Assembly (NCBI GenBank): GCA_016803235.1
Contig: JADCLI010000003.1
Coordinates: 124,001-188,000, forward strand
Length of the DNA: 64,000 nucleotides
Origin: Pimelobacter simplex
Lineage (GTDB): Bacteria; Actinomycetota; Actinomycetes; Propionibacteriales; Nocardioidaceae
Reading direction: 5' to 3'
The position numbers and the translations under genes are program-made. The notes under the pieces are model-generated. The model saw only the letters and a program-made list of their open reading frames with translations, ran no database searches and was not told the DNA's origin. Positions 57,832-64,000 of this stretch are shown in pieces (the stretch's first letter is position 1; every line of letters begins with the position of its first letter).

Positions 57832-58230
57832 TCAGCGGCGGGTGTTGTGACGGGAGTTGTCGTTGGTGTGGTTGCGGGTCCAGTCCCGCACCTTCGGCCC
57901 CGGGCCGTCGCTGGTCCAGTCGCGCACCGCCCGACCGGTCCGGCTGTCGTCCCGGCCGCTGCGGGCACCGGTCCGGGTGTCGTCGCCCTGGGTGTTGGTC
58001 ACGGCTCCGGTGCTGGTGCCCGTGTTGGTGCGGGTGTCGGCGTTGGTCGGGTCGTCCGGGTCGTCATCGTCGTCGACGAGCACGACGTCGGCGGTGTCCT
58101 GCTCGCGCTTGACCGCGAGCTGGGTGTCGCCGGCACTGGCCTGGGCGGGCCAGGCGAGCACGCTCAGCGCGACGCCGGCCGCCGTGACACCGCCCAGCGT
58201 GCTGACCGCGACCATCAGGGGCTTCTTCAT
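57832..58230 (-). CDS. Exported Asp/Thr/Arg-rich low-complexity protein
   Basis: A 132-residue protein with signal peptide (MKKPLMVAVSTLGGVTAAGV..., cleavage after AQA near residue 31), an acidic run VLVDDDDDPDDPTN and a Thr/Asn/Arg-rich tail with a repeated RDWT. Comparable in composition and size with the protein at 54409, though not clearly homologous. Its operon partner is the Ser/Thr kinase, and the promoter region holds the shared palindrome. Function unknown. Confidence 0.75.
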   Translation of the reverse strand: MKKPLMVAVSTLGGVTAAGVALSVLAWPAQASAGDTQLAVKREQDTADVVLVDDDDDPDDPTNADTRTNTGTSTGAVTNTQGDDTRTGARSGRDDSRTGRAVRDWTSDGPGPKVRDWTRNHTNDNSRHNTRR

Positions 58231-58311
58231 GGGTACCTCCTCGATCGGTGGGACGTCGACGTCGGTCGACGTCCGCCACCCTCCCGAGCCGGGGTGAGGC
58301 AGGCATGAGTC

Positions 58312-58335
58312 GTCGATGAGAGGGTTCTCATCGAC
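58312..58335. promoter_or_regulatory. 24-bp perfect palindrome with the GATGAGA core
   Basis: GTCGATGAGA-gggt-TCTCATCGAC has perfect 10-bp arms. It lies 82 bp upstream of the start at 58230 and 13 bp downstream of the stop of the gene at 58348. It may serve as terminator of the latter, operator of the former, or both. The inner GATGAGA/TCTCATC is the same as in the palindrome at 54347. Confidence 0.6.
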
Positions 58336-58347
58336 TGCGCAGCTCGA

Positions 58348-58950
58348 TCAGCGCTTGATCTTCGGCGACATCGCCGGCATGCCGAACAGCGGGCTGGCGG
58401 TCCGCAGCCCGTCGTCGTCGTAGCTCTCGCCGGTGAACAGCCCGAAGGTCGTCAGGCCCACCCCCACCCGCACCCAGCGCGGGTCCCCGATGCACGAGCG
58501 CGGGATGGTGAGCCGGACCGCCGTCTTGCCCGCGACGAGCTTGCGCTTGAGGCCCTTGCAGCGCCTGTCCGGCTTGTCGGCGAGGGTCATCAGGTGGGTG
58601 CCACCCATCCCGGGCATCCGGACCGACATGACCAGGTAGCGCTGGTCCGGCGTCCGCACCGCCGCGTTGACGCCGAAGGCGCCCGTGATCGGCGTCCGGG
58701 TGCGCAGCTCGACGACCACCTTCGTGCCGCGGTGCTGGATGACGGTCTGGGTGATGTCGCCGTTCGCCTGCTCCGGCGCCGTCTCGACCGACAGCGACGT
58801 CGCCGTCTCGACCATGTGCGTCACGTCGCCCACCGCGTCGTCGTACGTCCACCGGTCGGCGTGCGCCGGCGCGGCCAGCGCCACCGTTCCGGCGGGGAGG
58901 AGGACGGAGAGCAGCAGGGCGGGAACGGCCCGCGACACCGAGATCGACAT
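58348..58950 (-). CDS. Exported hypothetical protein, about 200 residues
   Basis: The protein has a signal peptide (SRAVPALLLSVLLPAGTVALA, cleaved after AHA near residue 31). The mature part is beta-rich with DRWTYDDAVGDVTHMVE, VVELRTRTPI and two Cys. It fits a beta-sandwich exported protein common in Nocardioides-like genomes, but no named family. ATG 58950 is preferred because AGGGTGAG lies just upstream; an in-frame GTG three codons earlier leaves no room for a ribosome binding site. Confidence 0.75.
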   Translation of the reverse strand: MSISVSRAVPALLLSVLLPAGTVALAAPAHADRWTYDDAVGDVTHMVETATSLSVETAPEQANGDITQTVIQHRGTKVVVELRTRTPITGAFGVNAAVRTPDQRYLVMSVRMPGMGGTHLMTLADKPDRRCKGLKRKLVAGKTAVRLTIPRSCIGDPRWVRVGVGLTTFGLFTGESYDDDGLRTASPLFGMPAMSPKIKR

Positions 58951-59001
58951 GGCGCTCACCCTCGCACAGATGTCGACGAGGCGTCGCCAAAATCGCGGGA
59001 C

Positions 59002-59076
59002 TGGTGGGCGCAGAGGGGATCGAACCCCCGACCACCTCGTTGTAAGCGAGGGGCTCTACCGCTGAGCTATACGCCC
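59002..59076 (-). tRNA. tRNA-Val (anticodon UAC)
   Basis: On the minus strand the sequence folds into a cloverleaf. The acceptor stem is GGGCGTA / TGCGCCC with one G-U pair, the D arm AGCTCAGCGGTAGAGC, and the anticodon arm CCTCG-CTTACAA-CGAGG (anticodon TAC). The T arm has TTCGATC and the discriminator is A. A CCA end is encoded (59002-59004). The 72-nt body is short because of a minimal D loop and variable loop. Confidence 0.95.
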
Positions 59077-59286
59077 CAGAAGCCGGGCCAGCGTACCGAA
59101 GCGGCGGCGCAGGACCGAAACGGGCACCCTCGCGCACGGCGGCAGAAATGAGTCGAACCGCTGGCGTCTCGGGTCACCAGCGGTTCGACGAGTAGAACAC
59201 TAGCGGCCGGATCCGCTCCGTCCAACGGCCCGAGCGGAAATAGTTGAAAAATGACCCAAATGGACTAGGCGAACGGACCGAACTGC
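59077..59286. other. Intergenic region between tRNA-Val and peroxiredoxin gene
   Basis: A 210-bp gene-free stretch that includes a relatively AT-rich section (about 59236-59260). It holds a perfect 13-bp inverted repeat, GTCGAACCGCTGG / CCAGCGGTTCGAC at 59152-59189 with a 12-bp loop, and the peroxiredoxin terminator. The tRNA promoter must lie near the low end of this region. No further ORF was seen. Confidence 0.6.
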
Positions 59287-59290
59287 CTAG
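59265..59290 (-). terminator. Rho-independent-like terminator of the peroxiredoxin gene
   Basis: Arms CTAGGC / GCCTAG with a 14-bp loop include the stop codon. On the minus strand a T-rich stretch (CATTTGGGTCATTTTTC) follows, which is rare in this GC-rich DNA. Placement directly at the end of the peroxiredoxin gene supports termination of the DUF3052-acyl-CoA synthetase-peroxiredoxin group. Confidence 0.6.
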
Positions 59291-59787
59291 AGAGCCGCGG
59301 CGCGCAGGGCCGCGAGCAGGTCGTCGGCGCTCCGGGCGGCGGGCTTGGGGTTGTGCACCGACCAGGCCAGGCGTCCCGCCTTGTCGATGACGTACGACGA
59401 CCGCTCGGCGCTGCCGCCCCGCTCGTCGAAGACGCCGTAGGCCCGGGCGACCTCGCCGTGCGGCCAGAAGTCGCTGAGCAGCCCGAAGTTGAGCCCGTCG
59501 GCGTCGCTGAACGCACGCAGCGCGTAGACCGGGTCGCAGGAGATCGCGAGCACCTCGGTGTCGAAGGTGAGGAACTCGTCGAGGCGGGTGCGGATGCCGT
59601 GCATCTCGCCGCTGCACACCCCGCTGAACGCGAACGGGTAGAAGACGAGGGCGACCGCCTTCGCCCCGCGGTACGACGACAGCGTGATGTCCTGGCCGAA
59701 CTGGTCGCGCAGCGTGAAGTCGGGGGCGAGCCCGCCGACCTCGATCCCGGTCGCGGTGCTGGGCGGGCCGGCCACGTCGGGCCTCAC
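59287..59787 (-). CDS. AhpE/Bcp-type peroxiredoxin
   Basis: A 166-residue thiol peroxidase. The peroxidatic Cys is C58 in FYPFAFSGVCSGEM; ALRAFSDADGLNFGLLSDFWPHG follows the AhpE pattern (mycobacterial AhpE Rv2238c is a one-Cys enzyme). A further Cys in ISCDPVYAL corresponds to a family-typical position. Reduces peroxides and peroxynitrite. GTG start in a GTGA overlap with the acyl-CoA synthetase gene. Close to a DUF3052 gene and aceE as in mycobacteria. Confidence 0.9.
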   Translation of the reverse strand: MRPDVAGPPSTATGIEVGGLAPDFTLRDQFGQDITLSSYRGAKAVALVFYPFAFSGVCSGEMHGIRTRLDEFLTFDTEVLAISCDPVYALRAFSDADGLNFGLLSDFWPHGEVARAYGVFDERGGSAERSSYVIDKAGRLAWSVHNPKPAARSADDLLAALRAAAL

Positions 59788-61436
59788 GGGGTGGTGTCCG
59801 TCGGCTCGATCGCGGCGAGCTCACGCTTGAGGACCTTGCCGGTGGCGTTGCGGGGCAGCTCGTCGAGGAAGACGATCTCGCGCGGCACCTTGTAGCGGGC
59901 GAGACTCTGCTTGACCAGGTCCTTGAGCTCCTCGGCCGAGACCGGCTCGGCCTCGGGGACCCGGACCACGAAGGCGCGCAGCCGCTTGCCGAAGTCGGCG
60001 TCGTCGACGCCGATGGCGGCCACCTCGGCCACGCGGTCGTGGGTCGCGAGGCAGTCCTCGACCTCCTTGGGGAAGACGTTCTCACCGCCGGAGACGATCA
60101 TCTCGTCGTCGCGGCCCTCGACGTACAGCCGGCCCTCGCTGTCGAAGCGACCGACGTCGCCCGAGGACATCAGGCCGTCGACCATCTCCTTGCCGCCGCC
60201 GCCGGTGTAGCCCTCGATCTGCAGGCTGTTGCCGACGAAGATCCGTCCCGACTGTCCGACCGGCAGCTCGCGGCCGTCGGCGTCAAGGATCCGCACCACG
60301 GTCTGGTGCGGGAGCCGGCCCGCGCAGCCCGGCGCCTCGCGCAGGTCCTGCGGGGAGGCGATCGAGGCCCAGGCGACCTCGGTCGAGCCGTAGATCGAGT
60401 AGAGGTTGTCGCCGAAGCGGTCCATCCACTGGGTCGGCAGGTCGCCGGGCAGCGCGGAGCCGGAGGAGGCGACGGCCTTGAGGTGCGGCAGCGGGTAGCG
60501 GTCGAGCGTCTCGGTGGGCAGCGCGAGGATCCGCTGCAGCATCACCGGGATGACCGCGAAGGAGTCGCACCTCTCCTCGTGCAGGATGCGCAGCGCGTCC
60601 TCGGGGTCGAACTTGCGGGTGAGCACGAGCGTGGTGCCGAGCATCATCGCGAGCTGGTAGTGGGCAAAGCCCCAGGTGTGGAACAGCGGCGCGGCGACGT
60701 GGCACTTCCAGCCGCTCTTGAGCGGCATCCGCGACAGCAGCGAGATCGCCGCAGGAAGGCCACCCTGGGGGCGCGGGGCGCCCTTCGGCGTACCGGTGGT
60801 GCCCGAGGTGAGGATGATGGTGCGGCCCTTGCTGGACGGCGGCGCGAGGTCGGCGGTGCGCCCCGCCGCGAGCCCGGCGGAGATCAGCCCCTCCAGGCTG
60901 TCCGCACCGGCGTCGCCGTCGGTCCAGCCGAGCACGCGGTCGGCGATGTCTGCGCCGGCCAGCAGGCCGGTGAACTCCTCGTCGTGGACGACGACGCGCG
61001 GCTTCTCCCGCGCGATCACGTCGGCCAGCTGGGGTCCGGCGAAGGCGGTGTTGAGGTAGAGGACGTCGGCGCCCAGCTTGCTGATCGCGATCGACGCCTC
61101 GATGAACCCGCGATGGTTGCGGCACATGACGGCGACGCCGTCACCGGCCCTGACCCCGCGGGCGCGCAGCCCGTGGGCCAGCGCGTTGGTGCGCTGCTGG
61201 AGCTCACCGAAGGTGAGCGAGCCGCGCTCGTCGACGATCGCCACCTGCTGGGGCATCCGCAGCGCGATCGTCTTGAAGCCGCCCGCGGGCGTGGTGCTCC
61301 ACTGGCGCAGCGCGTTGGCCATGCCCGCGATCACCTTGGGCGAGTAGGGGCGGACGATCCCCGACTCGGTCAGGATCCTGAGGCTGGTGCCGGTGTCCTT
61401 GACCCGGCCGGTGACCAGGTTCGCGAGGTTCCCCAT
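59784..61436 (-). CDS. AMP-dependent (fatty) acyl-CoA synthetase, FadD type
   Basis: A 550-residue ANL enzyme with RTIILTSGTTGTPKGAPRP, APLFHTWGFAHYQLAM, YSIYGSTEVAWASIASP, RLYVEGRDDEMIVSGGENVFPKEVED and the C-terminal lysine motif NATGKVLKREL. The long N-terminal part fits FadD2/FadD12-like long-chain acyl-CoA synthetases. ATG 61436 is favoured; an in-frame GTG six codons upstream lacks a better ribosome site. Downstream it overlaps the peroxiredoxin gene. Confidence 0.9.
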   Translation of the reverse strand: MGNLANLVTGRVKDTGTSLRILTESGIVRPYSPKVIAGMANALRQWSTTPAGGFKTIALRMPQQVAIVDERGSLTFGELQQRTNALAHGLRARGVRAGDGVAVMCRNHRGFIEASIAISKLGADVLYLNTAFAGPQLADVIAREKPRVVVHDEEFTGLLAGADIADRVLGWTDGDAGADSLEGLISAGLAAGRTADLAPPSSKGRTIILTSGTTGTPKGAPRPQGGLPAAISLLSRMPLKSGWKCHVAAPLFHTWGFAHYQLAMMLGTTLVLTRKFDPEDALRILHEERCDSFAVIPVMLQRILALPTETLDRYPLPHLKAVASSGSALPGDLPTQWMDRFGDNLYSIYGSTEVAWASIASPQDLREAPGCAGRLPHQTVVRILDADGRELPVGQSGRIFVGNSLQIEGYTGGGGKEMVDGLMSSGDVGRFDSEGRLYVEGRDDEMIVSGGENVFPKEVEDCLATHDRVAEVAAIGVDDADFGKRLRAFVVRVPEAEPVSAEELKDLVKQSLARYKVPREIVFLDELPRNATGKVLKRELAAIEPTDTTP

Positions 61437-61458
61437 GGCCCTATTCAAGCCCACCGGG

Positions 61459-61896
61459 TCAGGCGACGGACTTCGGTGCCACCAGTCGGCTCGCCGCCCA
61501 GTCCTTGCTGACCGCTGCGGCCGAGGTCTGCGACAGGCCGGCGATGGGCGCCGCCTCCGCGATGTCGGCCGCGTCGACCGCGCCCGGACGCCCGATCTTG
61601 GGGGTCAGCAGCCAGATCACGCCGCCGCCGACGAGGTCGGTCAGGGCGTCGACGAGGCCGTCGACGAGGTCTCCGTCGTCGTTGCGCCACCACAGCAGCA
61701 CCGCGTCGACGACGTTGCCATAGTCACCGTCGACCATGTCGCCGTCGATGGCGTCCTCGATCGCGACGCGCAGCTCGTCGTCGGTGTCGTTGTCCCAGCC
61801 GAGCTCCTGGACCACCATCCCCTGCTTGAGGCCCATCCTCTCCGCGGGTCCGGTCGGGCCGGATGAGCTGGTGCCGCCGGTGGCGGTCGAAGTCAC
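61459..61896 (-). CDS. DUF3052 family protein
   Basis: A 145-residue actinobacterial DUF3052 protein with the diagnostic [27 protein letters not shown] opening and [24 protein letters not shown], followed by [20 protein letters not shown]. Homologue of M. tuberculosis Rv2239c, again adjacent to aceE. Function unknown. Divergent from aceE, with a 159-bp shared promoter region. Confidence 0.9.
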   Translation of the reverse strand: MTSTATGGTSSSGPTGPAERMGLKQGMVVQELGWDNDTDDELRVAIEDAIDGDMVDGDYGNVVDAVLLWWRNDDGDLVDGLVDALTDLVGGGVIWLLTPKIGRPGAVDAADIAEAAPIAGLSQTSAAAVSKDWAASRLVAPKSVA

Positions 61897-62055
61897 GGTG
61901 AGTCCTCCATGGTTCGGGTACGACGAACGTCCCGCGGGTGCGGGTTGGGGAGTAGTCCAGCGGAGTCAGGGGGCACGGCGCAACCCTCAGGCCTGGAGAA
62001 CGGTCCCGAACCCGTACTCATGGGTAGATTTTCTGCCCTCGGGAGAGGTGCAACG
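61897..62055. promoter_or_regulatory. Divergent promoter region of DUF3052 gene and aceE
   Basis: No gene in these 159 bp. A TAGATT hexamer (62025-62030) after GTACTCATGGG is a good -10 candidate for aceE, 26 bp before its ATG; GGGAGAGG forms the ribosome binding site. No clear operator was recognised. Confidence 0.5.
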
Positions 62056-64000
62056 ATGGGCGACGTGACCTCCGACACGAACACCGACGGCACCACCCCG
62101 GCCGTGCGCGCGGCGTCGACTCCCTCGGTCATCCACGAGGGCCTGCCGACCCAGCTCCCCGACATCGACCCCGACGAGACCCAGGACTGGATCGACTCGT
62201 TCAACGCGCTCGTCGACGAGCGCGGCCGGGAGCGGGCCCGCTACGTCATGCTGCGCCTTCTGGAGCGTGCCCGGGAGGCCCAGGTCGGCGTGCCGGCGCT
62301 GCGCAGCACCGACTACATCAACACCATCCCGCCGGAGCGCGAGCCGTGGTTCCCCGGTGACGAGGACGTCGAGCGCCGGATCCGCGCGTTCATCCGGTGG
62401 AACGCCGCGGTCATGGTGTCCAGCGCCAACCGCAAGGGCCTCGAGGTCGGCGGTCACATCGCGACCTACCAGTCGAGCGCCTCCCTCTACGAGGTCGGCT
62501 TCAACCACTTCTTCCGCGGCAAGGACCACCCGGGCGGCGGCGACCAGGTCTTCATCCAGGGCCACGCCTCCCCCGGCATCTACGCCCGCGCGTTCCTCGA
62601 GGGCCGCCTGTCCGAGGAGCAGCTGTTCCGGTTCCGCCAGGAGGTCCAGCACGGCAAGGGCGCCGGCCTGTCGTCGTACCCGCACCCGCGACTGATGCCG
62701 GACTTCTGGGAGTTCCCGACGGTCTCGATGGGCCTGACCGGGATCAACTCGATCTACCAGGCCCGGTTCAACCGCTACCTGCACAACCGCGGCATCAAGG
62801 ACACCAGCCAGCAGCACGTCTGGGCGTTCCTCGGCGACGGCGAGATGGCCGAGCCCGAGTCGCTCGGCGCGATCCGGATCGCCGCCCGCGAGGAGCTCGA
62901 CAACCTCACCTGGGTGATCAACTGCAACCTGCAGCAGCTCGACGGACCGGTCACCGGCAACGGCAAGATCATCCAGGAGCTCGAGGCCAACTTCCGCGGC
63001 GCCGGCTGGAACGTCATCAAGGTCGTCTGGGGCCGCGAGTGGGACGCCCTGCTCGCCCGCGACGTCGACGGCGTGCTGGTCAACAAGATGAACTCCACGC
63101 CCGACGGCGCCTTCCAGACCTTCTCGGTCGAGTCCGGCGCCTACAACCGCGAGCACTTCTTCGGCCCCGACCCGCGGCTGCGCGCGATGGTCGAGCACAT
63201 GACCGACCGGCAGATCGAGAAGCTCCCGCGCGGCGGCCACGACTACCGCAAGGTGTATGCCGCCTTCGACGCCGCGACCAAGCACGTCGGCCAGCCGACG
63301 GTGATCCTGGCGCACACGGTCAAGGGGTGGACGATCGACGCCCTCGAGGGCAAGAACGCCACCCACCAGATGAAGAAGCTGACCCAGGACGACCTCAAGA
63401 AGTTCCGCGACCGGCTCTACCTGCCGATCAGCGACCGGGACCTCGAGTCGGCGTACGAGGCCACCGGCGCCGCCCCCTTCTTCCACCCGGGCGCGGACTC
63501 CCCCGAGATCGAGTACATGCTCGAGCGGCGTCGTCAGCTCGGCGGCTCGCTCCCCCAGCGCGTCGACCGCTCGACGATGCTGACCCTGCCGGGCGACAGC
63601 GTCTACGCCGAGCTCAAGAAGGGCGCCGGCGCCCACAAGGTCGCCACCACCATGGCCGCCGTCCGGCTGCTCAAGGATTGGATGAAGGACCCGGGCATCG
63701 GCCAGCGGCTGGTCCCGATCGCACCCGACGAGTACCGCACCTTCGGCATGGACGCGATGTTCCCCTCGGCCAAGGTCTACGACCCCCACGGCCAGCAGTT
63801 CGAGTCCGTCGACCGCAACATGCTGCTGCAGTACAAGATGTCGACCAGCGGCCAGATGCTCCACGAGGGCATCTCCGAGGCAGGCGCGATGGCCTCCGCG
63901 ATCGCCGCCGGGTCGTCGTACGCCACCCACGGCGAGCCGATGATCCCGTTCTACATCTTCTACTCGATGTTCGGCTTCCAGCGCACCGGCGACTCGATCT
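62056..64000 (+). CDS. aceE: Pyruvate dehydrogenase E1 component (AceE), 3' end outside window
   Basis: The first 648 residues of a homodimeric E1. AceE-specific segments are [42 protein letters not shown] and [32 protein letters not shown]. The thiamine-diphosphate motif starts [10 protein letters not shown] (about residue 260) and ends in VINCN. Oxidatively decarboxylates pyruvate and acetylates the E2 lipoyl domain. ATG after GGGAGAGGTGCAACG. The expected full length is about 900 residues, so roughly a quarter is missing at the right edge. Confidence 0.97.
   Translation, partial: MGDVTSDTNTDGTTPAVRAASTPSVIHEGLPTQLPDIDPDETQDWIDSFNALVDERGRERARYVMLRLLERAREAQVGVPALRSTDYINTIPPEREPWFPGDEDVERRIRAFIRWNAAVMVSSANRKGLEVGGHIATYQSSASLYEVGFNHFFRGKDHPGGGDQVFIQGHASPGIYARAFLEGRLSEEQLFRFRQEVQHGKGAGLSSYPHPRLMPDFWEFPTVSMGLTGINSIYQARFNRYLHNRGIKDTSQQHVWAFLGDGEMAEPESLGAIRIAAREELDNLTWVINCNLQQLDGPVTGNGKIIQELEANFRGAGWNVIKVVWGREWDALLARDVDGVLVNKMNSTPDGAFQTFSVESGAYNREHFFGPDPRLRAMVEHMTDRQIEKLPRGGHDYRKVYAAFDAATKHVGQPTVILAHTVKGWTIDALEGKNATHQMKKLTQDDLKKFRDRLYLPISDRDLESAYEATGAAPFFHPGADSPEIEYMLERRRQLGGSLPQRVDRSTMLTLPGDSVYAELKKGAGAHKVATTMAAVRLLKDWMKDPGIGQRLVPIAPDEYRTFGMDAMFPSAKVYDPHGQQFESVDRNMLLQYKMSTSGQMLHEGISEAGAMASAIAAGSSYATHGEPMIPFYIFYSMFGFQRTGDSI

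Noticed and set aside
59002..59076. Phage attachment site in the tRNA-Val gene
   Set aside because: No integrase, no partial tRNA duplicate and conserved core genes on both sides.
61987..63930. A 647-codon open frame on the minus strand
   Set aside because: Antisense of aceE, which shows clear E1 and thiamine-diphosphate motifs.

Overview
The window is chromosomal DNA of a high-GC actinobacterium. Coding is dense, with GTG and TTG starts and chains of start/stop overlaps (GTGA or ATGA). The right-hand block (an AhpE-type peroxiredoxin, a DUF3052 protein and aceE) and the RNase H-CobC / zinc-ribbon / Nif3 trio have the gene order known from mycobacteria. Overall gene content fits Nocardioides or a close relative. 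That assignment is an inference; no rRNA or taxonomic marker is present.

Layout. (1) 1-15962: a catabolic region. It holds an RbsABC-type ABC importer, two hydantoinase/oxoprolinase-family (HyuA) proteins (one cut by the left edge), two Asp/Glu-racemase-fold proteins, two DUF917 proteins, a PucR regulator, an HpcH/HpaI-type aldolase, a threonine-aldolase-like PLP enzyme, an M20 peptidase and a cysteine-desulfurase-like PLP enzyme. The substrate is unknown. (2) 16103-20555: housekeeping and small genes. These are a secreted SurE, an ACT protein, a GTPase-like protein, a cold-shock protein, a guanidine-III riboswitch with a Gdx-type SMR exporter, a 2H phosphoesterase-like protein and two mini-proteins. 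(3) 20600-52012: an almost complete aerobic cobalamin pathway in several operons with three cobalamin riboswitches: cobT-cobS, cobU, the RNase H-CobC fusion, cobG-cobH-cobIJ-cobL-cobM-chlID-bluB-cobO-cobB-cobC, cbtB-cbtA-cbiB, and cobN-cobF-ferredoxin plus cobQ-cobK. A secreted VWA/HYR protein, a QorR/Qor2-like redox pair and a decayed NmrA-like gene behind a SoxR-type promoter interrupt it. (4) 52184-58950: an acyl-CoA synthetase, a two-component system next to Asp/Arg-rich exported proteins, and a small Ser/Thr kinase. (5) 59002-64000: tRNA-Val(UAC), peroxiredoxin, acyl-CoA synthetase, DUF3052 protein and the 5' part of aceE.

How the genes work together. The cobalamin set covers precorrin-2 to adenosylcobalamin: ring methylation and contraction (CobIJ, CobG, CobM, CobF, CobK, CobL, CobH), amidation (CobB, CobQ), cobalt insertion (CobN with the ChlI/ChlD fusion), cobalt uptake (CbtAB), adenosylation (CobO), aminopropanol arm (CobC, CbiB), nucleotide loop (BluB, CobU, CobT, CobS) and probably alpha-ribazole phosphatase. 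CobF marks the oxygen-dependent route. CobG, however, ends before the usual cysteine cluster.

Most notable: several short palindromic or repeated elements lie inside or between cobalamin genes, three of them translated in frame (cobIJ linker, cobM N-terminus, chlID linker). Other points are the uncharacterised HyuA/DUF917/racemase cluster, the guanidine-III riboswitch, the 19-bp-spacer SoxR-like promoter in front of a pseudogene, and the palindrome shared by the two promoters of the Asp/Arg-rich proteins. No insertion sequence, phage or CRISPR array was seen.
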